Shown: positions 54,641-64,000 of the stretch, one piece after another | Position numbering within the stretch: position 1 is the first letter of the stretch | How the letters are laid out: the number at the start of each line of letters is the position of its first letter | Assembly (NCBI GenBank): GCA_031310005.1 | Contig: CM062387.1 | Span: 806,001 to 870,000 of the forward strand | DNA from: Dactylellina haptotyla | Lineage: Eukaryota > Ascomycota > Orbiliomycetes > Orbiliales > Orbiliaceae | DNA length: 64,000 nt | Direction: 5' to 3' | Notes under the pieces: generated by a model | What the model saw: only the letters and a program-made list of their open reading frames with translations | What the model was told of the DNA's origin: nothing | Database searches by the model: none | Made by a program: the position numbers and the translations under genes

Positions 54641-57600
54641 GGCGGCCCTTCCTCTCCGAGGGGGGAGTTGTGTGTGCGAGGGTTGTACAAAACCCGCGAT
54701 GCACAGACGCGCGAGCTTTTTTTTTGTTGGTCGGTAAATATAAAAAATGTATGTATCCCCTCTTCTTCGTGTGCCTTCCGTTTTCGACCAGAAACGTTGT
54801 TCGAGCGACGGGGGTAGCGCGGTCGTAGGGCAGATATATTATATATATAAAGATGTATATCCAAAGATATCTACGTGCGTATACGCAGAGAGTAGTCGAG
54901 TTTGGCCCCCCTTATTATTTGCTCAAGTGGTAAGGGCGTGTGTGCGTATGCGCCTCGATGGCCGGATGGGGGCGGGGCGTTGAGTCGGCCGCAAAAGAGC
55001 CCAAGAAAGTGGCCGGCAGTATCAAAAGCGTAAGAGAAGGTGTCTAATAACGTGAAACTGCGAGAATAAAAATGGAGAGAGAGGTTAACGTCAGCTAAAG
55101 CCGCAGAGAAGGAAGCGAATGGAGCAAGGAAATGATGTGTGTTCGAGCTTCTCAACAAAAAACGAGGACCCCGGACACCAGAAAACCCAGACCAAGCCCA
55201 TTTCATCAGCAGCAGAAACTTACCGAGGATGGATACCCCCTCCGCGAGACCCTGCTGTGGCTAGCACGGTAGACCTTGCAAACAATAACGCTCTCGCTGT
55301 ATGACTACACCGGAGGGTCGGGTGTGCTTGGTGTGCTGTGGAATGACGACAGTTATATTGAATCCTTCAGAGGTTCGTATACGGCGGTCGTATGTGGTTC
55401 GTACAGCCCAATCGAATGCAGTCCAATTCGATCTGAAATCCACGTTTGACAGGAAGGGCGCTAACCAACCCCAGCGAGCTATTAGTTTTCTGGGACCCAC
55501 GGGGGCAGAACGGAGGGCTCTGAGAGTGTGATTCAAGATGCCAGTCTGGCCCTACGACAAGGCCTCAATCGCAGAGAGATGCAAGAGAAGCGACGAGAAG
55601 AAATAACTTTGAGACCGCCTGACTGGCTGACTGGCTGTCCGAACGGGAGGGATGTTTGTCTCTCTCTCTCTGAAGAGCAACTTACTTTAGCTGTGTGTGC
55701 TAGCTGCAATAATATGGTGTGCTAGCAGAGTATCTGTGTGCGAAGGCGCTCCGTCGAAAAAAATAAAATAAAAACGAAATAAAACTCCGAAACCGAACTC
55801 AGCTGGTGTGCACCACCACCGCGAAAGAAGAAAAAGGTGGGCGGTGAACGTGACCCGACTCGGACTCCGAACGAACTGAGAGGCCCGCCGTGGAGCAGAT
55901 GTGATTTATCGAAAGAGCGAGGGCAATGTGACTATTAAAAGCACAGCGAGCTATCCCTCCGGCCAGCTAGTCGACGGTACGTCGTAGGCGGAGGAGGATG
56001 AGGAGGAATAGAAGTAGAGGTTCCTGGCAAAGTCCCTCGCTGGAGACCAGGAGGCGGAGAAGAGAGACGTCGACGTCGGGGTTGGTGTTGCGATGTCGGC
56101 GTACTTTCCAGCAGCCGGCGCGGGTAACTGTCAGCACTCGCCTGCTAATTTGCCTGAATGTAATTCCACCGCTCTTCTTCGTCTTCTTCCTTCAGTTAGT
56201 TGTTATTATAGTGGACAGAAGATATATATTCGATCGTTCTTGGGAGCTGTGATCGGACGGACTCTGGCGGGATTTGCTAAGATAGGGCAAGTTCGGCCAG
56301 GGCTACGCTCTGCACATGCACATACCAGAGGAGAGATTCGACGAAAAATGTGCAGGTCAAGGCTAGATCTGGTAGATAACCCCCACGTTATCACCGGAAA
56401 ACCGATATATTATTATCCAGAGGAAGCAACAGGACAGCCAGTCGATGCGAAGCTGCAGTGCGGAATTGGAAGTGTAAATTGTAAAATATGTTGGATCCGG
56501 AATTCCTGTCACCACGCAATTGGACCGCCGGGCACTTTGGAAGGATATTTTCAGGCTGCTGCAGGAGCACTCGAGGACTGGGACTAGATTTCGAGAAAAG
56601 AAAAGAAGACCAAAAGAATGGAAGACGAGGGACTACGATTATAACCTACTTCACATCTCACTTGCAGCTTTCGAGGAGTACAACAATATCACCGATTTTG
56701 GAGACTAGACGGACGGGATGGTGGTTCATATACATCACCACCATTGGCAGCGAACTATCAAAAGCCCCGATAAGCCTATCCTCCCTCCTCCCCTTCTTCA
56801 ATTCACTCCTCCTCCCGCCCCTCGCAACATGACAAAGAAGAAAATGCCGCTTTCCTGTTCGATCATCGCCAACACCTCGTTTAGCCCGTTGCAGCGTTGC
56901 AGCTGCTGTTCCTGATCCTCAGAGCCCTTGTCCCGTTGCCATGTCCTGTCCATGACCATGTTGGTGTCGGACGGTACGGTATATACCGTACCGAACGCAC
57001 ATACTCGCACGTACAGACGTACATTGACATACATTGACATACATCCACCCACTATCGTGCAACGGAAGGGTGTAATTATAACGTGCATATGCAATTCGTA
57101 TGTCTGTGAGGAGAGGAAGAAGAAAAAGTTACATTTCTCGATCGTGATATGCAGGTATACGACAGACGAGACAGCTGCAAGGCAATTGCCAGGCCGGGGG
57201 ACCAGGCAGTCAAGCCCTCGGCACGATAACCACTTCCACCACCATAATCTTTCCATTCCTCTCACTGCCACTACTACCCTCTCTATTGATACCGTTTTTT
57301 AAGAGCTACCCTTCTGCTAGACAATCGTACCTCCTTAATGGCTCCCTCTATACCACTACGCTATCGATTATCAACAGAAATACAGCTCATGTGGTGCGAC
57401 TTGCGCGTTCAGGTATGGCCGCTTTCTCGGCCTGCCTAAGTATAGCACCCCGACAAACACCTACCGCATGGCGACCGCCGCACTGCAATCGAACAGAAAA
57501 TTGGAAGGAATTCTTCGACGGTAGGTACCAAACTTTTCGCCTGAAACATTACATGGATTACCCTTTGACGGCCGAGGGATTCCTCATCGACCGGGTCCCT

Positions 57601-60348
57601 CCTGCTAGCCTGGCCGTTCGTTCGTTCGCTCGCTTGACATACGTTTTGCGTCCGCGCCTTATTTCCCATCTTTCATTTCTTCTTCGAAACAAAAGTACTA
57701 CGCTACTTGGGAAATACCGTTCGCGCACGTCAATAAATTGGTATACTCTACTTGCGACAGAAACGTTGAAATGAAAAAGACGGGAAGAGAGGCGGAAAGC
57801 CGTAACCACTGGTCCCTGCGGAATATGCATATGAAAGAAACCGTTTTTCGCATTTCGCATGTGTGTCTCTGTCAGTTTTTCATTTAGATGGCTGCTGATT
57901 GGCCGGGATTTTTTTGTAGTCCTCAAACTCGGAACCCACCTCGGTCCGGAGTATTATCGTTCTTTTTTTCTTCTAATCTCCAACGGTGGCGCGCCATGGC
58001 AAATGCGAATGTGAAAAAAAAAGAAGGAAAAGTATGCATCCATCATATCATGTACCAGGGAAAACAATGTCGTTCCTGGCCTGGCTTGGTCGCACAGACG
58101 AGTTCTTCCAGAAATTTGTTTCTCATCTAGCTGCATAATCTGCGAGATATGAGGCGTATCGCACCGAGTCCAGCACTGTCCTAGTATTCTCCTTTTCTTC
58201 TGCAAGGCGAGAGGATGCGTGGTTAGGTAGGATCGATTCGATTGCAGAGAATAATCGAATTGCATGAGACTTGTTCGCATCCATTTAATCAAATTCTGTG
58301 TGTGAGCGCATTCTTACGATATCGTTATCGACAACATAAATATGTGCGGTGCTTGATTAATTACTCGAACTATCTAAATAAGTTGATCAAAGACAAGGGT
58401 CTCTACATATCTCTCTACGAGGCTGAGTATTTATATCTTTAATCTGATGCGCCAATGAGTATTACTAGCCCGTCTTCCTGCGCGCCGTCCTTCTTCCAGA
58501 CTACATTCTTCGGAAGTAGGTATAGCGGATGGCTTGCTACGGTGTTGAAAGCTGCTGTATGTAATGTAATATTGTATTTTATCCTAACCAAACTTTGACT
58601 GACCTCAGAATTAAAGGCGCTTCCAAAACTTCATAAACAGCCGACAAGCAAACGTCGAAAAAAAAAAGATGCACTTATAGCTAAGATTCTGGCAAACTGT
58701 TGGTCAAAGACTGGTGGAAATTATTTTCGCACGCAAGTTCTTACTTAATAGCTTAGAAATTTCAAGCTAGGACTCCGACGGAAAGCTTTACAGCTGCGGT
58801 GCGGCCGAGTCTAATCTACTTGGCGGATAGCTGGATTCTGGGATTGGAGTGCGTCGTGTAACTATTGAAGAAAAGGGATATCGGGTATCCTGCGAAAATT
58901 TTCATGAAAGCCGATATCGTCGCTCCAGCGCTCTTCTCACGACGGGATTATTGTTTTGATGGTGTCAAATTTCCGGCCCGTGTGTTTTTTGGTGACGTTA
59001 TCTCGCAGAACGGACTGAGGTTACTCACTTCTCGTTTTCGCTCAACAATATGCAAGGTCCTCTCTGAGGATTGTCGTATTTTGGCAGCCTGTTCGGAAAG
59101 ACTCTGCCGGATGCGCACGCAATCACCTCAGTTTGACTTGGTCATTTCTTGGGCTCTTTATCTTGCGGGCTAGCTGGGCGGCCAATTAATTGACTGAGTG
59201 GCTAGCTAGCTTCTATGAGATTCTCGTACTTGTCAATACGACCGAATTCGAGTTCGCGGATTAAGTTAGTGTCGCCAAAGCCAAGCCGAGTTGCGAGTTT
59301 GGCTCTTATCGGACGTTATATTTGGCCTCGCATATATGCGTACAAACAGGACCGCAGAATATATTAATAACCCGTTGCGGCCCTCTTTGGTAAGGCAATA
59401 TCGATATCGTACATTGCACACGTTCGATAAGAAACCGTCCAGGCTTGTTCCTGTTTCTCGACGGGCTCCACCAGGGGAATAGGCTAACGAACCCACGTTT
59501 TTGCGACAGGGGCACCGGCATCGTGCGAGGAACGAACGAATTCGAATTATTCAGCAGCCATTCTCTTCTTTCTATCGCCAGTGCAATGACCTCGCGCGTG
59601 TTTCTGGATGGCTGGGCGCACCGCGTTTCGCCGACGCCAAAACAGCTAAGAGCGAACGGCCTTATCGTGGTCCCACGCGACGGAGCCAATGGGTGTGTGT
59701 CCCTTTAAGGTTGCCGGGTCTTTCAGAGTGCCGGCCTCGAACATCCACCTCTTCAAGCTTCACTTCCAAGACTTTGGGGGTTTCTTTCCTGCACCAATTC
59801 TGCAGATGCATTACCCCGCCAAACATTCATGGCATATCTCCAGACCCAGTCTCTCAGACTCCCGGCACCTGGACAGACAGACAGACTGTAAGCACCTGGC
59901 ATGGTTACACTGTACTACCGACTCCATGCCAGCGAAGCATAGCAGCCGCAGTATATGGTATACACCCAATGTGGGGAGTATATAGCAAAGATATAAGATG
60001 TCCATGCTAAGCAAAGACTATCTTCACCTCGGGGACCCACAGTTTAGCATCCCACACACTTCCGCGCCCAGAGACACCGCTATCGATCGCTCTCTCGCTC
60101 GCTCGCTGCTATGTTGCGGTGGCGCGCGCGCCCAGCCAGGCCATTGTTAAAACCTTACTTTCACTGCCGGGTTGGATTCTCGCGCACGCGTGGGAAGCAT
60201 CGTGCATATGCAATGTATGGCTGATAGCGATGTCCCATCATGGACGCTTGCTTCTAGGCACCCTTGAAGCGAGTGAAAAATACCAGGAATCAAGATAAGA
60301 CGATAAGGATGCCAAAAGCCCGGGACCCAAGCAGACTGATCTGCCGTC
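54641..60348. other. 5.7-kb gene-free divergent region
   Basis: Upstream of both the Mga2-like gene (minus) and the amidase gene (plus). It contains a 22-bp perfect palindrome (56972-56993), tandem ACATTGACAT units right after it (about 57021-57042), an AGCTAGCT site at 59204, tetranucleotide runs near 57618 and 60092, and an alternating GCGCGCGCG block near 60122. Open frames up to 169 codons lack coding character. Long leaders or non-coding transcripts are possible, but nothing identifies them. Confidence 0.5.
56972..56993. repeat. 22-bp perfect palindrome
   Basis: CGGTACGGTAT followed by its exact complement ATACCGTACCG, with no spacer. It could be a dimeric transcription-factor site or a cruciform-prone element. 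It lies about 2.3 kb upstream of the Mga2-like gene. Confidence 0.85.
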
Positions 60349-60356
60349 TATATAAA
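60349..60356 (+). promoter_or_regulatory. TATA box of amidase gene
   Basis: TATATAAA, 77 bases before the ATG at 60433, a good match in sequence and distance. Confidence 0.65.
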
Positions 60357-60432
60357 GAACCCGGCCGGACACTCAGTATTGATCTCGTTCGTCCTCATCC
60401 TGGTCAATTGGAAGCTATTAGACGTATTCACA

Positions 60433-62151
60433 ATGTTGTTCTCAAAGCCGGTTAGCTTTGCGGTTCTTGCGCTGCAAGCATTGTCTGTCAATGCTTTGCC
60501 CGCGGCTTCCCGCCATGTCTGTACGTCATACCCTCTCCGATTCATATAATAAGCAAACCACTAACAAAAAAATATAGGCAAAATAAGTCTATCAGAGATC
60601 CCGGACTTAATTGATATCACGATTGATGATATCACGACGTATCTCTACGATGGCTGCTTCACCTCGTACCAATTGACCCAAGCGTACATTGCTCGTATCA
60701 ATGAGGTCAATTCTACCCTCCACGCCGTCCTGGAGTTGAATCCCGATGCTCTATCTATTGCCGCATCGCTCGATGCCGAGCGCACGAAAGGCAAAATCCG
60801 GGGCCCTCTCCATGGCGTCCCCATTCTCATCAAGGATAACATTGCCACCCTTGACAAGATGAACAATACCGCAGGCTCATATGCCCTCCTCGGTGCGGTC
60901 CCTCCCCGAGACAGCACTATGGCGGCCAAATTACGCACCGCAGGTGCGATCATCTTGGGTAAAGCCGGCCTCTCCGAATGGGCCAATTACCGCTCCTCCA
61001 ACGGCACTTCAGGTTGGTCCGGTAGACACGGTCAGATCACAAATGCCTACTACCCAAACCTCGATCCGAGCGGCAGCAGCTCTGGTAGCGGTGTAGCTTC
61101 CTCCCTTGGCCTCTCCCTGGCCTCTCTGGGTTCCGAGACCTCAGGCTCCATCGTTTCCCCCTCCCAAAGGAACAACCTGGTAGGCATCAAACCGACTGTT
61201 GGTCTCACCTCGCGCTACCTCGTCATCCCGATCAGCGAGCACCAGGACACCGTCGGCCCCATGGCTCGCACTGTTAAAGACGCAGCCTACATTCTTACTG
61301 CCATTGCAGGCGTCGACCCCTATGACAACTACACCTCCGCGATCCCCTTCCCCGCCGTCCCAGAATATTGGAAACATCTCCAACGCTCATCCTTCCAGGG
61401 TGCCAAAATCGGCATCCCACGCATCGCCATCACCGCCTCCTCCACCAACGGCCCGGTCCTCACGGCTTTCAACGCCTCCGTCGAAATCATCAAAAAACTC
61501 GGCGCGGAAATCTACGAAAACGCAAATTTCCCAGCATACGCCGAATACCGCCGCTCCGGCAACTCCTCCATCGTCCTCGGTCTAGACTTCAAAACCAACG
61601 TAAAACAATACTTTGACCAACTCGTCGTCAACCCGAATAATCTCCACTCTCTCCAAGATTTGATCGATTATACCATGTCCGACCCGCGAGAGGCCTACCC
61701 AGACCGCAACGTGAACACCTGGATCGCAGCAATGAACCAGCCATGCGAAGATAACTCCTGCAAATACGCATGGGACGCATACCAAGCTAACCTCTACCTC
61801 GGCGGACCGGGGGGCATTCTCGGCGCTTTGGAAAGCGCAGGCGGAGACGACGGTCTGGATGCGCTCATCATGCCTTCTGACTTTGCGGCGGGAATAGCTG
61901 CGATAGCTGGATATCCCGTTGTAACGGTGCCGATGGGATTTTACCCACCCAATACGCCAGTAGTCACGAATAGCAGAGGGTTGGTGAGCAATGCGCCTAA
62001 TCAGCCATTCGGGCTATCGTTCTTGGGGAGACGGTTCGATGAACAGAAACTGATCAATTTGGCTTTTGCCTATGAGCAGAAGACAAAGGTGAGGGAAAAG
62101 GGTGTGAAGCCTTATATTATGCCTAGTGCCCAGATAGTAGATTTCATGTAA
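60433..62151 (+). CDS. Secreted amidase-signature family hydrolase
   Basis: Two exons, 60433-60520 and 60578-62151, giving 553 aa; the frame is only complete with the 57-base intron removed. The N-terminus LFSKPVSFAVLALQALSVNA is a signal peptide. The enzyme family hydrolyses amide bonds with a Ser-cisSer-Lys triad. Lys115 lies in HGVPILIKDN. The cis-Ser is one of Ser196-198 in LDPSGSSSGSGVA. The nucleophile is Ser220 in LGSETSGSIVSPS. The C-terminal half ends in a family-typical AIAGYPVVTVPMGFYPP block. Several N-x-S/T sites (NST, NNT, NGT, NYT) suit glycosylation after secretion. No nearby gene suggests the substrate; family members act on fatty-acid amides, peptides or small amides. The TATA box at 60349 and the start agree. 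Confidence 0.92.
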
Positions 62152-62658
62152 CGACGTGTACGATTTAACGAAGCCGATGAATTTATCTGCTATATATCAT
62201 GATTGAACATGGAGCGATAGTTTTATATATTAATTATACACATACTCAAAATTTGAAATATATCTATAACTAACTAATCTAACGTACATTATTTATAACT
62301 AAGTTTGATATTCATATCACTATATCTTAGGTATAGCCTTGATCTAAGTTGTCTCGAAGGTAAAAAGTTTCTGTTAGGATGAGTTCCCAGAGGGCAGCAT
62401 CAGCTAGCTCTGTCTTCATCGGTGTCGCTTCGAGGGATTGTGCAAAAGTGTGCGTCCAACCTTGTCAGAGAAAATATGCGAGTATGTCAAATAAGGCAAT
62501 CGCCGCCATCCTTTCATGGTAGTTGCCATCTCCCTCGTTACTGATGATTCCGGAATTCTGTGGGCGTTGTAGAAACTCCATAGGTAGTGATGAGTTTCTT
62601 TTGTTCGAAAGGATAATGGGAGCCTGCTAACTCTTTTATACACCGCTGTCCATGATAT

Positions 62659-63030
62659 TTATATTTTATGTAGCTGGCCGATTCGTGGTATTTTTACCCG
62701 CTGGCATCTCCTTTCCTTCCTTAATACTAGCATTTTATTATTGCGAATTGACTCTCTGTCATCAGAGGGGAGATACCCGTTGAAGTTGGAACATTCCGCC
62801 AAAGGTATCATACGGTAGGCCAAAGTATAGCCATTTGGTTCAGTGAAACTGGATTCGACTATAACAAGCCGGCAAAAGTTCATGAACAGGCAGCGCATAA
62901 ATCGGTTGATGGTATGGAAGCTGATCAGTATGGCCTCTTGCGGGACTATGCTTTTACCTTTCTTCCATAAGATATGCAGAATGTCATATTTCGGGTCTTC
63001 TAGTTTGGTTTTCGACGTGAATAAACTCAT
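62659..63030 (-). CDS. Candidate ORF, 123 aa, TATA upstream
   Basis: ATG-initiated frame starting MSLFTSKTKLEDPKYDILHI with mixed globular-looking composition and a basic end (KERRCQRVKIPRI). A TA-rich TATA-like run lies 52-67 bases before the ATG. A second short frame on the same strand (62416-62643) follows, but I could not join them by consensus splice sites. It could be a small gene, a decayed gene end, or chance. No family recognised. Confidence 0.25.
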   Translation of the reverse strand: MSLFTSKTKLEDPKYDILHILWKKGKSIVPQEAILISFHTINRFMRCLFMNFCRLVIVESSFTEPNGYTLAYRMIPLAECSNFNGYLPSDDRESIRNNKMLVLRKERRCQRVKIPRIGQLHKI

Positions 63031-63081
63031 AGAAGCGGGAATGGTAATCCATATTCTCTACAGCCACTCTGATATCAGGAT

Positions 63082-63097
63082 TATATATATATATATA
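63082..63097. repeat. TA dinucleotide run
   Basis: Eight TA units. On the minus strand it sits where a TATA box for the candidate ORF at 62659-63030 would be; it may simply be a microsatellite. Confidence 0.6.
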
Positions 63098-63937
63098 GGT
63101 TATACAGAGTCATATAGTATAGTAGCGATGTTACTCATATCAACGAGGCTAGTTTTCCGTTTCATCGCAAAGCTGTGTGTGTAGCCTTTAGCAAAATGCA
63201 CATATATTGCGATGTTAGAGCCGTGTTATAGGTCTGAAGGCTATGAGCTAAAGATTTTGAACATTGCAGGAGGAGTGCTCTAGTATGATATGTTGGGGAG
63301 CTTAAGGTTTTACATATTCGATATTAAAAAAGCGATGTTTTTTCATCCTTTTGGATAGATCTAGGAGTAAACTGAGTATCGCTTCGTGGGCCGTGTGAAT
63401 TTTAATTAAGATGGAGGAGAGATTGATTTGTCTAGCGATGGCTGATCTATTTATACTCAGGGTTCTATGAGGAGCTCAATAGGCAGTGTGCTGAGCGAGC
63501 TGAATATCCCCACTTCTAATAATATCTAGACTTATAGCAAAAAAAGTATGGAACGGCATCATGATAGTTGGAGGTGGTTGTAGAAAACGGTGGATTCTAT
63601 TAAAACAATATTGCTAACTAGGTAAATTATAGCATGCTATGTCATCATGATATTAAATCGTGTACGGTTACCGGAGCTACCTTAAGCTAGGCCAAATAGT
63701 TACCACCACTAGTAAGATATGAGGAGAAATGAGAAGACAGGCCGGGGTATCTACCACTAGCCTTCTAAATATTCACATATGAAACCCAAAAACATAGAGA
63801 AGAAGAAGGAAAAGGAGGGAAAATTTGCTGTTCTTTTTTCGAGTGAAAGTCCGCCATCCACAAAATGAAAGGAATAATTCGCTAAGAAACACCTGTTCGC
63901 AGCTTTTGTTAAGCTCGAGGTCGTGTGGATCGTCCAT

Positions 63938-64000
63938 CTAATCCTCATCCTCATCGTCTCCGCGCTTCTTGCCCTCGGTGGTGAGGTTCCTCATGCGGAT
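63938..64000 (-). CDS. C-terminal end of a gene running off the right edge
   Basis: The minus strand reads IRMRNLTTEGKKRGDDEDED and then TAG at 63938-63940. The composition (basic patch, then an acidic tail) and a T-rich 3' flank look like a true protein end. Only 20 residues are present, so the product cannot be named. Confidence 0.5.
   Translation of the reverse strand: MRMRNLTTEGKKRGDDEDED

Larger units (their letters stand above)
62152..63937. other. 1.8-kb intergenic region
   Basis: AT-rich, with a TA-dinucleotide run at 63082-63097 and one ATG-initiated minus-strand frame (62659-63030) listed separately. The right end is the 3' UTR of the gene at 63938. Confidence 0.5.

Noticed and set aside
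56093-56587. 164-codon plus-strand frame upstream of mga2
   Set aside because: No recognisable domain, no promoter element, ordinary length for chance in this region.
59501-60010. 169-codon plus-strand frame before the amidase gene
   Set aside because: No ATG at its first codon, overlaps the other frames equally well, composition not protein-like.

Overview
This window is nuclear DNA from a filamentous ascomycete fungus (Pezizomycotina). The evidence is short introns with GTAAGT-type donors and CTGAC or TACTAAC-like branch points, an intron directly after the ATGGG of EF-1alpha, fungus-specific families (Spt23/Mga2, Sec39, Msg5-type phosphatase, PQ-loop vacuolar transporter), and an intron-containing tRNA-Pro. 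Gene density is low for such a fungus: about a dozen solid genes, with gene-free gaps of 4 to 11 kb. I see no CRISPR array, rRNA, transposon coding region or virus-derived element.

Layout. 1-836: N-terminal part of a minus-strand low-complexity protein, cut by the window edge. 5007-6418: D-galactonate dehydratase-like enolase-superfamily enzyme, four exons, with the E. coli DgoD active-site set conserved. 10426-13323: minus-strand Msg5-like dual-specificity (MAP kinase) phosphatase. 13.3-24.5 kb: an 11-kb stretch without a convincing gene, holding a few orphan ORF candidates. 24516-28313: large disordered Ser/Thr/Pro-rich protein with a short coiled coil. 31257-33330: translation elongation factor EF-1alpha, six exons. 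34156-36956: Sec39, a Dsl1 tethering-complex subunit. 37231-38973: Rad51-like recombination protein with a degenerate Walker A and a long acidic insert. 39080-40489: minus-strand F-box protein, with a 78-codon membrane-type ORF just upstream. 41476-41568: tRNA-Pro(TGG). 42488-42847: small signal-anchored protein with an acidic tail. 43425-44648: minus-strand seven-helix PQ-loop transporter. 47309-48372: minus-strand secreted protein of unknown function, with a foldback hairpin just after its stop. 49974-54640: minus-strand Spt23/Mga2 membrane-tethered transcription factor, with its last transmembrane exon recovered across an intron. 60433-62151: secreted amidase-signature enzyme. 63938-64000: the last 20 codons of a minus-strand gene.

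Functional relations. The genes look like an ordinary mixture and not a cluster: ER tethering (Sec39), ER-membrane lipid sensing (Mga2), vacuolar amino-acid transport (PQ-loop), MAPK signalling, recombination, translation, sugar-acid catabolism and secreted hydrolysis. I found no co-ordinated novel system. The best leads are the Rad51-like protein without a P-loop lysine, the paired small membrane ORFs near the F-box gene, two PPxY motifs in Mga2, the 31-bp foldback hairpin, and an apparent excess of AGCTAGCT palindromes in the intergenic DNA.

Limits. All gene models were built by eye from splice consensus and frame continuity. Family names come from recalled motifs, not from searches.
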